A DNA stretch of 64,000 nucleotides from Scolanthus callimorphus (Eukaryota > Cnidaria > Anthozoa > Actiniaria > Edwardsiidae), in NCBI GenBank assembly GCA_033964015.1, contig CM066912.1:33031086-33095085 (forward strand), given 5' to 3'. Under the pieces are notes generated by a model. The model saw only the letters and a program-made list of their open reading frames with translations. It ran no database searches and was not told the origin of the DNA. Below, one piece after another: positions 41,101 to 53,036 of the stretch (positions are counted from its first letter, which is position 1; each line of letters opens with the position of its first letter). The position numbers and the translations under genes are program-made.

Positions 41101-44100
41101 TTTTCTAATATAAAGGATCATTTAGCCAGGGCTGCTCAGCCTTCTTAAAGTAAAAGCACCTGGCTCGTTACTTTCATGAACCCAGAGCTCCCGGCCTTGT
41201 TACCTCACGGGAAAGGCTCTGGTGACAGGCATTGGCACAAGGTTTGATACAGAGCTGTTGAGAGAAACAACTTTCTGTGCTTGCTTCAAAGTTCACAAAT
41301 AGCCAATCAGCGAAGGCCCTCAAATGGATGTCCCCAGAGCCTCCCTGTGAGCAGACGAGCCAAGGAGCTCTGGGTACGAGAATGGGCTTGTCGCATCAAA
41401 AGTGAGTTGCATGTGCAATCAATGCTCTTGCTTGTGCTTTCATTGCTATAATGTTGTGCTTGTCCTGTGGAAAAAGTAAACTATTTTGCACTTGCCTTCA
41501 TGTGTGAACTAGCCTTACAGGTTGTGCACCAAACCATTGTCATAAGATAGCCTCATCTGCATGTGCCTCTCTCTCAGAACAATGGAAAACGAAACTGGAA
41601 GAGGCTGTGGCGAGAACCCCGCCCCCCTTCATAATTTTTTGTCTCTAAATTTTTTGTCGCTTACCCCACAGAAAGCCCAATTTCCTGTTTCCGTTCTTTT
41701 TCTAAAAGTTTTAGTTTTGACACGTTTGGTACCACACCACCAATTAGCAAAAATTAAAAGTGGAGCACAAAGTTGCTACTAACTCTGTTCAGCCTTTCAA
41801 TGTAATATCTGTTCACTAACTGGCCAGGAAGACCACCAAACATGTCAAAAACTTAACTTACAAAATTTTACCAATTGCATGGCCATGGCAAAACGGCAGG
41901 TGTAAAGTACAGGTCACAGGTCACAGGTCACAGGTCGCAGGTCACAGGTCACAGGTCACAGGTCACAGGTCACAGGTCACAGGTCACAGGTCACAGGTCA
42001 CAGGTCGCAGGTCGCAGGTCACAGGTCACAGGTCACAGGTCGCAGGTCGCAGGTCACAGGTCACAGGTATTTTTAAGAAAGTAAATTGACTTTTATAAAA
42101 AATAACACCCCTCACATCCTGTTCTTTTTCAAATGCGATGTTTATTACAATAATGCGCATTGTTGATTGTGGGCGACTGCAGGGAGCCCACAAGACTTAT
42201 CTCGACAGGGCTTCGGATCACAGGTCATATTTTTAGTACCCATATAAAAATACAAATGAACTTGTCTTTGTACTTTTGCTCGAAGATCGTTTTGCTAATT
42301 AGCCATAAAATTCGCAATGCTGTATCGCCACATACTTTTGGCAATTGGTTGTCATTCATTTTTACGCTTTAATATCTACAAATATCTACATGTTGTCAGC
42401 CTAGCAACATACCGAGACAGAAAGCATCCATTTCCATCGGCTGATTTAGGGAATGTATTGCAATATTTCTGATTGAATTCGGTAAAAGAGTAATAAAACT
42501 TTGTTTTAAGAAGACTATTTCAAGATGTCTACACGTAATTCATGGTCTGGTATCGACTGAAAACAACAACAAAAGAGTGGCTCACTAGGCAGGATAATTA
42601 GACACACGGTGCATTTAATGAGGATTGTAATAATACATAAATACAAAATAAGACTACATCAATAAAGGGAAGAACTATTTTTATTCCAGATAAACATGGA
42701 TACACAAATGTCAAGGACCTCAAAATTTCTGCTGTCGTCGCATCGTCCATCTTATGTAAATGTATAACTAACTCAGTTCAGTACAAACGAATACAGTAAA
42801 AACTCGCATATAAGAACCTGAATTTGAAGAACCTGTAAGGCTAGAATTATCCATGTGTAAAAACACATGTTTCCTAATTAAATTTAATTTCTAAAATTAT
42901 AGGTTCTTATACGCGGGTATTTACAGTACCAGTTCACTTACCAAAATATAACATGTTTTTCTTCAACAAACGCACTCAGTTCAGTGTTTCAAAAAATTTT
43001 ACAAACGAATACGAAATTGACTTACCAAATGAAGCCAAGATGGCATTGTCTTTTAGTATAATCTGTAATGTTAACAACATAACATGTTGTTCTTCAACGC
43101 ACTCAGTTCAATGTTCAATGTTTCAAAAAAATCTTACAAACGAACACCAAATAAACATATACTGGCCAGTCTAGATGGCATTTTCTTGACTTGTTCTTGG
43201 TGTAATCTGAAATATAGTGACAATATAACATTTTTCAACAACGAATACGAAATTGACATATGCCTGCCAGGCCTATCACTGGAGGGCTTTTCGCGGGGAG
43301 TTTGTTTTTCCTCGCTAAGATACAAATGTTCTTGTAACGGGCATTCCATTTAAACGGCACAAGCATATTGTCTTTGTTTGCGGGAGATCTAAACGCAATA
43401 TTACATGTTTCTTCCTTATGCGAAATGTTTAACGTTGTGAAAGAAGAGAACTATTTACAAAAATGCAAAAGATATAGAAATTGCTGGAATAATCCCCCCT
43501 TCCAGGGCTTCAGGTTTCGAGAGTTCCCCCCTTTCGCCCACCCCAAAATGAAATGATCCTCTGCCCGTATATCTCGTATGATAATTTTGATACAAGAGAT
43601 ATATCATACGATTCTATTCAAAAAGTGGTTCCACCGTTTTGAAAATGCCTATGCTAAGTCATCAAACCGAATACTCGGTTTGACCAAATACTCGCAGATT
43701 CCGAGGGACCAAAAAAAGCAAAACGAGGGCTTTAATTTAGAAGGGGCGAGAAGTAAAATTCTATTTTCAAGTAGCCTGCTGTTAGGATAACAGTCTTACA
43801 ATGCGAAAAATGGTATAAATTGACGACTTTTTATTAGGATATACAAGGAGAGATTTGAAAAATGTCGTTCCCGTTGAAGCACCTTGATTCCCATTCCCGG
43901 TAGACAAATCCTGTTCCCGGTAACCCAAATCCCGTTTTCCCGGCCTAAAAAAAGGCGAGTCCCGGCTCCCGTTTTACCCCTTCAGGACCCTGTTATGGGA
44001 GCTGGTCGCTTACGAGAGCGGTTGCACAGAGAGCTTCGACTGTATAATCTGTAATGTTAACAACATAACATGTTGTTCTTCAACGCACTCAGTTCAATGC

Positions 44101-45004
44101 TCAATGTTTCAAAAAATCTTACAAACGAACACCGTCTTACAAACGATATTTGTAGATAGTAGTGCGTAAAAATGAATGGCAACCAATTGCCAAAAGTACG
44201 TGGCGATACAGCATTGCGAATTTATGGATAATTAGCAAAACTATCTTCGAGCAAAAGTACAAAGACAAGTTCATTTGTATTTTTATATGAGTACTAAAAA
44301 TATGACCTGTGATCAGAAGCCCTGTCGAGATAAGTCTCGGGGGCTCCCTGCAGTCGCCCACAATCAATAATGCGCATTATTGTACTAAACATCGCATTTG
44401 AAAGAGAACAGGATGTAGAGAGGGGTGTTATTTTTTATAAAAGTCAATCTACTTTCTTAAAAATACCTGTGACCTGCGACCTGCGACCTGTGACCTGTGA
44501 CCTGTGACCTGTGACCTGCGACATGTGACCTGTGACCTGTGACCCGTGACCTGTGACCTGCGACCTGCGACCTGTAACCTGCGACCTGTGACCTGTGACC
44601 TGTACTTTACACCTGCCGATGGCAAAACGATTCGGCATGTAACAAACCTGGGGAATTCCTCCATTTATGCTTTTCCCTGTGTTTTTGTCAAAATATGGCC
44701 ACAAGCCAAGCTGTTGGTAGAAAAGCACGATTGAATCTCCAGTAAACTTTTGACCCTTATTCACTACGATGTCAAAGGCACTCAAATTCAAACTGACGTT
44801 CCATTTCGTTTCACATTCGTTAGTTGGAGCGTTCCAAACTGCAAGGAAAGCTCTCTGTGGTAATGCAGGACCCAAGAATTCGTAAGCACTGCAACCACGC
44901 AGGCTGCTGCAAAGTGTCGTAGAAGTTATGACAAAAACGAAAAGGATTTTAGTCCTGAAATTACGCGCGTGATTTTTATCGGATGCTTCCGCGTAGGCGG
45001 CCAT
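35115..45004 (-). CDS. Hyaluronidase (glycoside hydrolase family 56), complete, 4 exons
   Basis: Minus-strand exons 5'->3': 45004-44648, 36559-36411, 36000-35556 and 35456-35115 (stop). Phases match, giving ~430 residues. Exon 1 encodes a basic start, a hydrophobic segment (~19-34, likely signal peptide or anchor) and the family N-terminus (VWNAPT, FDIVVNKGQKFTGDSIVLFY). Exon 2 carries the catalytic motif AVIDWEYWRP; the acid D150 and E152 of the D-x-E pair are present. Exon 3 has WGYYGFPRCYN and PYVRIVYAR. Exon 4 has ASSGVVIWGT and a C-terminal EGF-like module (KYCSLHGRC ... CLCFNGWTGINC). GH56 enzymes cleave hyaluronan or chondroitin at N-acetylhexosaminide bonds, in lysosomes or outside the cell; in cnidarians some act as spreading factors, which cannot be decided here. 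The start is the first ATG in frame (CAAAATGG context). Intron 1 is ~8.1 kb and repeat-filled. Divergent with PWP1. Confidence 0.93.
36849..36967. repeat. Hairpin with 33-base arms, hyaluronidase intron 1
   Basis: AGAAGACCCTGGGGGAGGCT at 36849, continuing to CACATGACC, is matched exactly in reverse complement at 36935-36967 across a ~53-base loop. Confidence 0.75.
37143..37450. repeat. CCTAACAGC minisatellite in an inverted arrangement
   Basis: Direct copies of CCTAACAGCC dominate 37160-37340, and the reverse complement GGCTGTTAGG dominates 37340-37450. GGGGCACAAATTATGATAAA (37250) and its inverse near 37355-37375 form an outer stem. The pattern is superficially telomere-like, but the unit is ~9-10 bases. 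Confidence 0.7.
37895..38290. repeat. ATACCCAAAAAAATACC-rich repeat, hyaluronidase intron 1
   Basis: A loose array of TACCCAAAAAAATACC-type units preceded by GGGGGTCAGCTGGGGGACCC. Probably the remnant of a dispersed element; no coding sequence. Confidence 0.5.
39191..39716. mobile_element. TIR element with ATGCACTAGTCAATTGAAAC ends
   Basis: The left end ATGCACTAGTCAATTGAAAC, followed by CCCCACCCCTAGGGACCCGG, is mirrored at the right (CCCGGGTCCCTAGGGGTGGG, then TTTCAATTGACTAAGTGCAT), giving ~40-base arms and ~525 bases in total. A relative with the same terminal ATGCACTAGTCA lies at 46105-46532. Confidence 0.8.
39953..40038 (-). CDS. Doubtful small exon (MAAVLIGNSLF...) within hyaluronidase intron 1
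   Basis: On the minus strand an ATG in a favourable context opens 28 codons (MAAVLIGNSLFAGVGQTFSM... KLQALG) and ends at a good GTAAGAA donor. The sequence upstream is GC-rich and could be a promoter. I found no partner exon in phase downstream; the hyaluronidase exon 2 has the wrong phase. It may be exon 1 of an unrecognised nested gene, or chance. Confidence 0.2.
40752..40853. repeat. 46-bp direct duplication
   Basis: GACGCTATTGTAACGTCAGG and the sequence to ACATCCGGG occur twice in tandem (first copy about 40759, second about 40805), differing by a single base. Confidence 0.75.
40965..41022. repeat. GC-rich terminal hairpin of the AGCGGAGCTCC element family
   Basis: ATGGTGCTCCGCTTTGCGGC and the self-complementary GGCGGCCTTCGGCCGCC, followed by AGGAGCTCCGCTAAAA. 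This is the inverted counterpart of the left end of the element at 11253. Confidence 0.6.
41180..41388. mobile_element. Dispersed repeat family A copy
   Basis: Starts near ATGAACCCAGAGCTCCCGG and ends GGAGCTCTGGGTACGAGAAT. Inner motifs GATACAGAGC, TTTCTGTGC and AGCCAATCAGCGAAGGCCCT match the copy at 16745-16970. Confidence 0.7.
41908..42068. repeat. (ACAGGTC)n minisatellite, about 23 units
   Basis: Tandem 7-base units ACAGGTC with GCAGGTC variants. Two adjacent units spell AGGTCACAGGTCA, a DR1 arrangement of the nuclear-receptor half-site AGGTCA. Confidence 0.9.
42794..42930. mobile_element. TIR element with TACAGTAAAAACTCGCATAT ends
   Basis: TACAGTAAAAACTCGCATAT-AAGAACCT at the left is mirrored by AGGTTCTTATACGCGGGTAT-TTACAGTA at the right. 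Length ~137 bases. Confidence 0.75.
44466..44602. repeat. (TGACCTG)n minisatellite, inverted partner array
   Basis: About 19 units of TGACCTG/CGACCTG, the reverse complement of the array at 41908. On the hyaluronidase coding strand it starts ~46 bases downstream of the exon 1 donor. Confidence 0.9.
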
Positions 45005-45389
45005 TTTGAAATGAGTCAACGGTCCAAAGTGGTCAGCGACATCCAATCAGAATCGCATTTTGTTCTCTATTTCGTATTTATATAATTTCGTAAAGTTGTA
45101 TCACTTTCAGAATTGACAGACTAAAGACTCAATTTGAAACGCCTGAATCAGGTAAAAAAAAAGTAAAAATTTAAAATTTGTTAAACCACAACATCGCGGG
45201 ATCCCTGTGGGAATATTGCCCGAGTCTCCCAGTCCTCTACAAGGCTCGGTCGCAAATGAAAACACGTGAAGCAAACTTCGATGTCTTCAATACAAGTTTA
45301 GTTGTTTTAAAATCGTTGTTTTTATTCCATTACGGCCATATTCGGCCGAAGTAGCACTTTAATAGTAATCAGGAGTGTGTTTTATCGAT
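45005..45389. promoter_or_regulatory. Divergent 385-base region, hyaluronidase (-) and PWP1 (+)
   Basis: The two ATGs face away from each other across 385 bases. A CCAAT box (CATCCAATCAG, ~45040-45050) and a TATA-like TTTATATAA (~45077) lie at the hyaluronidase side. Shared or bidirectional promoter activity is an inference from the geometry. Confidence 0.5.
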
Positions 45390-48300
45390 ATGATAACATG
45401 TACTGCTTGGGTTAAGCGCGGAGCAGCCAAAGAAACACCGGACAAGGTTTGTAGAACATGCAACGTTCCGTACGTGACGATTTGGTATTTGCATTTGAAT
45501 CCTGTTGAAATAGCGAATAATGTCGTATTCCTGCAATAAGCGAGTAGATGAATGGCAGCTTGGAAATCGATGGATGGGGGGGAGAAGGTACATTAGAGTC
45601 ACGGGAATTGCACTTAGACAGAGAGCAGTGTAGCAGATCCAGGATTTTTCAAGGGGGGTTCCGTTTTTCCACTTTTCCCAAGATGCAACAATATGATAAC
45701 ATGCGCGCGGTCTGGGTAACACAGTTAACGCATGTCTTTGGAAGCTTGGAATGAGGTCCTTGTTGGAATACATGAGGATACATTCGGTCGAGTAAAAACA
45801 ATTTGACAATTGTAACCACCCAAAGGAATCATCATGGAAATAAATTTAAAAAAAAATTAGTTGGTTGCCTCTAATTTCAAACTATGTCACCCTTTTGTTG
45901 TTTGTTCTTTTCAATTAGATCTCATTATCCAAAGATGAAATAGAAGAGATTATACAAGATGCAAGAAATAAGCTGAGGTATTTAAAATAACAGATAAAAT
46001 TGTATGTTAAATTAATTGTAAGTAGGTAGGGGTTTAACAGAAGACTCATTAGTATAATTAATATAATAAGATCTATCACCCATATTTTTTATGTACAGTA
46101 ATGCACTAGTCATTTGTTTACACCGACCCCCAACCCCCGCGACATAGCAGGGGAATATGAAACAGATGTTGTCAAATTTGAAATAATTCCACCGCCTACC
46201 AGGGGAGAACGCCTTGGCAAATTCCCTACACCCCGGGGAAACATTTCCTACACCCAAGGGACAAATTCCACCTCCACAAGATGGATACAAGAAACTTTCC
46301 TAATACTATCAAAACCAGTAGAGTGTCTTTGCCGAAATGAAAAAGACAGGTGTTTTGTTTCCCCCGCCATTCCCCCGGCCGGTTATCTGAGCCATAGCAT
46401 ATTTGAAGTAAACTCCCTGGGGATCGGGGCAAGAATACAAGACAAACCACTTATATTTCCCCCACTATTGCCTGGCAAAGTCCCCGCATGTACGGGGGTT
46501 GGGGGTCAGTGGAAGCAAATGACTAGTGCATAATGAATGCAAATAATAATCATAACATCACTATATCCTTTGCACTGAGTAATTTGCCCTCTTTAACTTG
46601 CTGTTTTTGTAGGATAAAAGAAGAAGAAGAGGGTGAATCAAGGACACAACAGGTTTCAGAAAAAGTTGAAAATAAATATACAGAGAAGAAGAAGAAGAAG
46701 AAGAAAGGGAACAAGGAAGATGATGATGAGGATTTAGAAGAGATTCTACGTGAATACAATTTGTATGAAGAAGATGAAGAAGAAGGTAGATGGTACAACA
46801 TGCTGGAAACAGTTTTTTGACTTGATCAGACATATGTCCAATTAAATTTTTTCATGGCTGTGTAACCGGGGTCTCAGACAACTGGCTTGCAAAGTGGACA
46901 TCTGAAATTCAGGCTGTGTGCCACCTTACTACCCTAACACCTAAAATATGTTGGACTTCTCCTCTCTTTTCTAATCGTTACTTTTTCTTGTACCAGGTGT
47001 TGTAATGGAGGGAGCAGGGATGGCAGGCCTGACCTATTACGCCTCTAACAAGGAGGACCCATACATCTTAATAAAGGATGATGTGAGTTTATATTAAACA
47101 ACACCCATACCATATAATTATCATCTGTTTTCTTTATAGTTGTGCGATTCCAGAAATTATCCATACCCCTCCCATGGAAGAGGTTTGAGATATTATGACC
47201 TTACATTACATGCATACATGTTCATCACTTTTTACAGAGTTTATACCCGTACGAAAGTTTTGACCCAGACATTGCAAGAATCCCGCCTGACTCCGGCCAA
47301 AATCCCGCTGTAAGGACCTGACTTCGAAAGGACACGAGCCTGACATAAAATCTGTCCTGCTCGTGAGTGCTTAGCAAGACAGTGTCAGGCTCATGCCCTA
47401 GTACTGCCCTGCCTGACAAGAGCGTGACACGAGCATCGCAACAGCCTTATTTTCGTGGTAATTGCACTCGTTATTGATAAGCCTGACACGAACAGAAAAC
47501 GAGCAGGACCGCACACTGACAAAACGTTTGCTGTCGTGTTGCGTGTTCATATTTGACATTCTGAGATAACCTTTGTTTTTTATTAAACATAACATGGTAT
47601 GCTATATAATTACAGTGCCATTTTGGCGGACTGATAACGATTTTCAGTTACGGTTGCCATTTCGTGAAAAACGAAGCGCGATGCAATGGGGGAGATTTTA
47701 CTAAAAGGTCTTGCTAGCTAAATGGCGGAAAAGCAACAAATAACCAAATGGATTTCGCTTGTGTGTACCGAGCTCAACAAAACGAGTTGACATATGGTCC
47801 TTCTCAAAAACAAGTTTAAATTTCGAGGCCCTTCGAACCACCTAAAGCAGTCAAAGCAGTCGAGTCTGATTAAGTGGATGGTATATATAAAGAAGTGTCG
47901 AGAAGAAAGGTAAGTGCACTTTGACTTGTACTAGCAATGTCGGTAACATTTGTATCACAAATAAAAGTGGATGCGGCAGGCAAACACTGAAGATTTTGTG
48001 ATTGCCTAAGCGGCTTTTTGACAGTTTGAAAAAGGGCAAATTCGACTCAAACAACTCTAAAATCACGCCATTTTAAATAGTTGTGTATAACGGACCTACA
48101 GTTTTCGGCCATAGATCACTAGAAACGCGTTACTTCATAAGGAAATGACACTGTAATTGTAAAGAAACAAACGCATTGAGATGCGCGTCTTAGTTATTTT
48201 TCTCCCAACTGTGAAGTAAATATATGATTCAAAATAATAGAGCTATCAGCTTGCTCCGACAACACGACACACGTACGCAAACAACCTGAATCCGCTGAGT

Positions 48301-51300
48301 ATCGCTGTTATTGTAAAGAAACAACCACATGAGATACGTGCATAAGCTAGCTCCGCTGAGTAAAGCGCTGTAATTGTAAAAAAAACACATTAGAAACGCA
48401 CATTTTTGGCTACTTTTAGTTATTATTTTTCTTGAATCTCGAATGTGAAGTTAACAAGTAATTAAATAGCATACTGTTCGACGACTCACGCTCAACAACT
48501 GATAAAATATACATGCGACAAAAAATGCGAAACGGCAAAAGGGGATCGGCTACGTTAAATAGAAATAATTTCATTTCTAGTCTCATGCAATACCAGTTCG
48601 TGTAAAATATACTCTGTGTTGCGTTCTTTTAGTAACAGGAGAAAGCCTAACATATTATCTCTACGGTGCAAAGGGCCTGTGTCATGATATTCATAAATTG
48701 GAGAGAGATAATTTACCTTTGCATCAGCTGATAACGCTTTTTGCATGAGTTTCGGCCAAGTAAGTATTATTAGATAACAATTGTTCGGTTTTCTCCTGTT
48801 AGTAAAATATTTCCTGATTTGCGACTGTCAAGAGTGAATCAAAAGTAGTAGTTTTCCGGCAGTAAACAGGTCTGACGGCACCAAGGTGATGATGGATTTG
48901 CACCAATAATATCGTTGCTTTATTCTGAGGCGATGATGGATCCGTACCGCTATGTCAGGCGCTATTCACGGTCGATGTTGTCAGGCTCTTGCAACGCTAG
49001 TTCACGCTCTTTTCCTGCTCTCTGTCATGCTCGTGTCATTCTAGTTCCCGCTAGTGTCCGTCAGGCTCATGTAATGCTCCTGACCGGCTAATGTCCTGCT
49101 TATTTGTCAGGCCGAATTCAGGCTCTTGTCAGCCCAGACATTTTCGTGCGGGTACAGGCAGCCAAAGACCTTGATAGAAAAAGCCAGCCTGTCCATCCGG
49201 GCCAGCCTGCTTCATGTAATCATGGCCTTACTGTATTTACTTGTTCCATCAGCATGACAAAGAACATTGTTCCCATCCTGAAGTTCCTCTAAAAGTTTGA
49301 TGTTTTGTTATAGCCTGATGAGGATGAGAAACAAGACTGGGAAATTAAGTCGACAGATGGCTTGATCATTACCGGTCATGTGGAGGATGAGTTTTGTAAC
49401 CTGGAAATATTTGGTATGATCTTTTTCCACAATAGACCTATTTTCACTTGGGCATATTGTTTTCCCATTTCAGATCATATGGCATTCCCATAAATATTTG
49501 TTCTTTCTTTTACTGCTATTCACCAAAAGGATATATGAATATGGAAGCAGAGGAAAGAACAAAGAAAATATATATATATATTTATATGTTGTTGATCTGA
49601 ATGCAATTACATTGTACCCGGAATACAATATTATGCAATTTATTTTGTTACTTTGCTATTTTTTTAAAATCCCTCCATCCTCAGTGACTATGTGTCAGGG
49701 GTTTCAATGAGTTTTGAAGTACAACACTTAGTAGTGTTAAGTAGCAGGCTAAGTTTTGGAAGTAGGCGGCTGGGTTTGGGGGCCCTTTGCGAAAGGCGTA
49801 AGGCCTGGGCCTTCAGAGGATATGGGGCATGCCCTGGGAAATTTCGAATTTTCAGTAGCAGAAAAGGCGTTTTCCTGCATTTTGAGGGCAAGATAATTGA
49901 CATTTCATGTATTCTATTGGCTTAATATTGTCCTTGAAACTGACCAGTTATGCAGCCCACAAATGTTGTGGAGAGTCAGTTTCTGTACATGTACAGTATA
50001 CATGTAGTCCACATTGCTATTTCTGGTGTCAGCACTAAACCTTTATTTTATTTATTTGTAACATTTTTTTTTTTCAGTTTGGAATGAAGAAGAAGATAAC
50101 TACTATGTCCACCATGATATCCTGATGGAGTCATTCCCACTGGTGGTAGAGTGGCTGGACTATGATACAAGTGGAGAACAAAATCATGGTACAGCACGGA
50201 AAACAAAATTCGTAATAAATTGAATTGAATTGAAAACATGCTTTGTATTCTTTGCGTCATGGGCTCAGAATGCATGCAAAAAAATGCACATTTTGCCCTA
50301 GATTCAAGTTGAAGAAATAATGTCACATGTGCAGCTAATCAACATTAATGGCCTGCATGATTCTGAACGAAGTTGCAAAATTCATTGTAAAAAAATGATT
50401 GTTGTCACTTCATTGTAAAATTGGTTAAGTGATTTCTTTTACAATGAACTTGCAAACTTTGTTTTCGATTTCCCAAGTCGCTAACTTAGTTGCAAACAGT
50501 AGTGGTCAAAATATTTTGAAATCAAGTTAAAATATTGAAATGGGTATAAAATGTCTATGAATAATTTTACTGCCTCACACCAAGGCGTGTTCTAGCAATT
50601 TTCGAGGCAAGGGCGACTAGGAGCGAGCTAGTGCAAAAGGCATCATGGTAAGGTCAATCGGAAGCGTTCCCATGGTCCTTTGCAACAGCTCCCAAGCCTT
50701 CCCATGATGCACCGTGCACCTCAAGATTTTATCTTTGGATTGCTGTTGGTTTTCTCCCTATTTTATGTGGCATATCATTTTATACAACCAATGATAATGG
50801 CCCTGCTTACATTGAATTTATTTTCATTTTCTAGGGAATTTTGTAGCAGTAGGCACAATGGAGCCACATATTGATATTTGGGACCTGGATGTTATTGATA
50901 CTATGGAGCCAGTAGTTACCTTAGGACGGAGAAGAAAGAAAATTAAAAAGGTACTGTTTGCAAGGCTGAAACGACTGTAAAAGATCTACAATGCTTTGGA
51001 CTTGATACACCTCATTTGCCTATTTGTTCCTATCAAACTTTTCTCTTATCCGAGTAGCTTGCTTATAACTTTAAATTCCTTTCAAATGGAGCTTTGATAG
51101 CGTAGGGGGTTAAGTGGTGCACTGTCGACTTCAGGTTTGTCAGCCCAAGGCCAAGGCTGTTACAAGTTATTGACGTTAATGAATGAAGTTTATTTTACGT
51201 TACTTTTTCTCTCGTTCTTTTTTGTTTTCTGTTTCGTTTTGTTTTCTGATTCGTTTGGTTTTGTTTCGTAGCAATGTTTAGAGCAGTTTTCACATGACTG

Positions 51301-52987
51301 TCGTGAAAACAATTGCCATTGAGCAATCATAACCCAATCAGAATCGAGAGAAATCACGACTTGCTCCTAAATGGCTTATGTCTCAGCCAATTGCAAGCCG
51401 AACCAATTACTAAGTAATTACACAATTGTATTTACTGCAGATTTTGATTGGCTGAGAAAAACGAGCAGCCAATGAGAACGCAAAGCAATCACAATAACAT
51501 AACATAAGTCTTGACAGTCATGTGAATACCGCTCTATTTGTCACCAATCACTTGTTGGGTCAAACCTGAGAAAATCAAGAATAATGACCGTTTTCACACT
51601 AGAGACGAACAAATCGTCTGGTCGGACAAATCGTGTAAATTTGTTCGTCTGTGTGGCTAGTGTCTAGGACGATGATTTTTTTTAGACGAAAAAATCGACC
51701 AACGTCCAACCCAAACAGCGTTTACTGTAAAGCCTGGTGCACACTAGCGACATAACGACATTATGTTGCAACGAAAAAAGTAAGGGAAAATAATTGGAAC
51801 AATCAATATTTTCCATGAATCAACATTAGATTACTTCGCCAAAGCAATCTTATGTTATTTTTTGGCGACTTTAACTTCTTGAAACCACTAAATTTTGTTC
51901 GCGTGACATGTTTCTTATGTCGTTATGTCGCAAGTGTGCACCAGGCTTAACCATTTGTGCTCACCCTTCCCATATTGCACTGCTTTGCCTACATTTTCGT
52001 TACCGCTACAAATTAGAAACTCGGTAAAAGAGCTTTATTTTTGTCAGATTAGCGCATTTAACGGTACAAACGCGACACGTTACAACACGTAAAAGTATCA
52101 TTTCTTTGCAAATTATGTCAGATTTTCTGGTGCAATGAATCATGTGAACAAAAACAAAGCAATGATTATGGGTAGGATGAGACTTCCCCATACTTATGAC
52201 CTTCTGACTTCCCCTTCAATCAGTTTCCTAATGGATGTTTTTATCATGGGCTCCTGTTATTATTTTGTGTTTAGAAATCTAAAAATACAAGCAGCTCAGC
52301 AGGACACAGTGATGCAGTTCTTGATTTATCTTGGAACCATAACATCAGGTGAATTATTTGTAAAGTATGTGACGTTAACACCATCATAACATACCAACTA
52401 CCGCGCCAGGTTGGGTGTACACAGGCCACAAACGACCTGTGATTTGCAATTGCGTCCTGCGCCCTGCGCTTGCGTCCTGCGCGCTTGCGTCCTGCGCTAT
52501 CGTCCTGCGCTTGCGTCTTGCGCTTGCGTCTTGCGCTTGCGTCCTGCATTTGCGTATGGGCGTATGTAAACCAGATGTTTATTTAGAGATTTATACACGG
52601 AGTCATCTTCTAATGTTGAATGAAAACAAAACAAAGGATTGGCTGACATGGACTCTTTAATGAGCGAGCCCCTTTCTACAATATGAAAAAGCATCTACTT
52701 TCACTAGTCTCCTCGCAGGCACTTGGACTATGGCATCACGTAACGCTTACCTGTCATAGGCTTGCAGTCGCATGAACTAGTGTCGAGCGACGCTTACCTT
52801 GCCCAAGCTTGCAGGGCCCGGACTTTTGTGCGTCATGCTTTGCTCACCCGTCCCAAAGTCAAGTTTATGACAATCTGGATGACATTGTTTATTGATTTTA
52901 CTATTTTTATTGTTCTAGAATCAAAATGTTAATTATCTTTTAATGGATGTAAAGCGCCTAGAACATATATGTATAGGCGCTATATAA

Positions 52988-53036
<49 letters not shown>

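Larger units (their letters stand above)
41870..44640. repeat. Large inverted duplication in hyaluronidase intron 1
   Basis: The segment 41870-42385 and the segment 44145-44640 are inverted copies at high identity. Each consists of a 7-base minisatellite (see separate entries), then ~300 unique bases including ATAATGCGCATT, GTGGGCGACTGCAGGGAGCC, CGAGATAAG and AAGTACGTGGCGATACAGCA (in one orientation or the other). The ~1.75 kb between them contains direct repeats of AACATAACATGTTGTTCTTC (about 43070 and 44057). One arm abuts hyaluronidase exon 1. Confidence 0.8.

Noticed and set aside
41875..42084. Open frame of QVTGHRS repeats
   Set aside because: It is the 7-base (ACAGGTC) array, open by composition, in an intron.
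44444..44640. Extension of the hyaluronidase frame past exon 1 into QVTGHRS repeats
   Set aside because: A good donor (CAG|GTTTGT) at 44648/44647 and the phase-0 match to exon 2 at 36559 show that the repeats are intronic.
45005..45046. Upstream extension of the hyaluronidase start to 45046
   Set aside because: That codon is TTG; the first ATG in frame is at 45004 with good context.
51095..51175. tRNA-like or tRNA-derived SINE sequence (TAGCGTAGGGGGTTAAGTGG resembling an A box)
   Set aside because: No convincing B box or cloverleaf; too weak to call.
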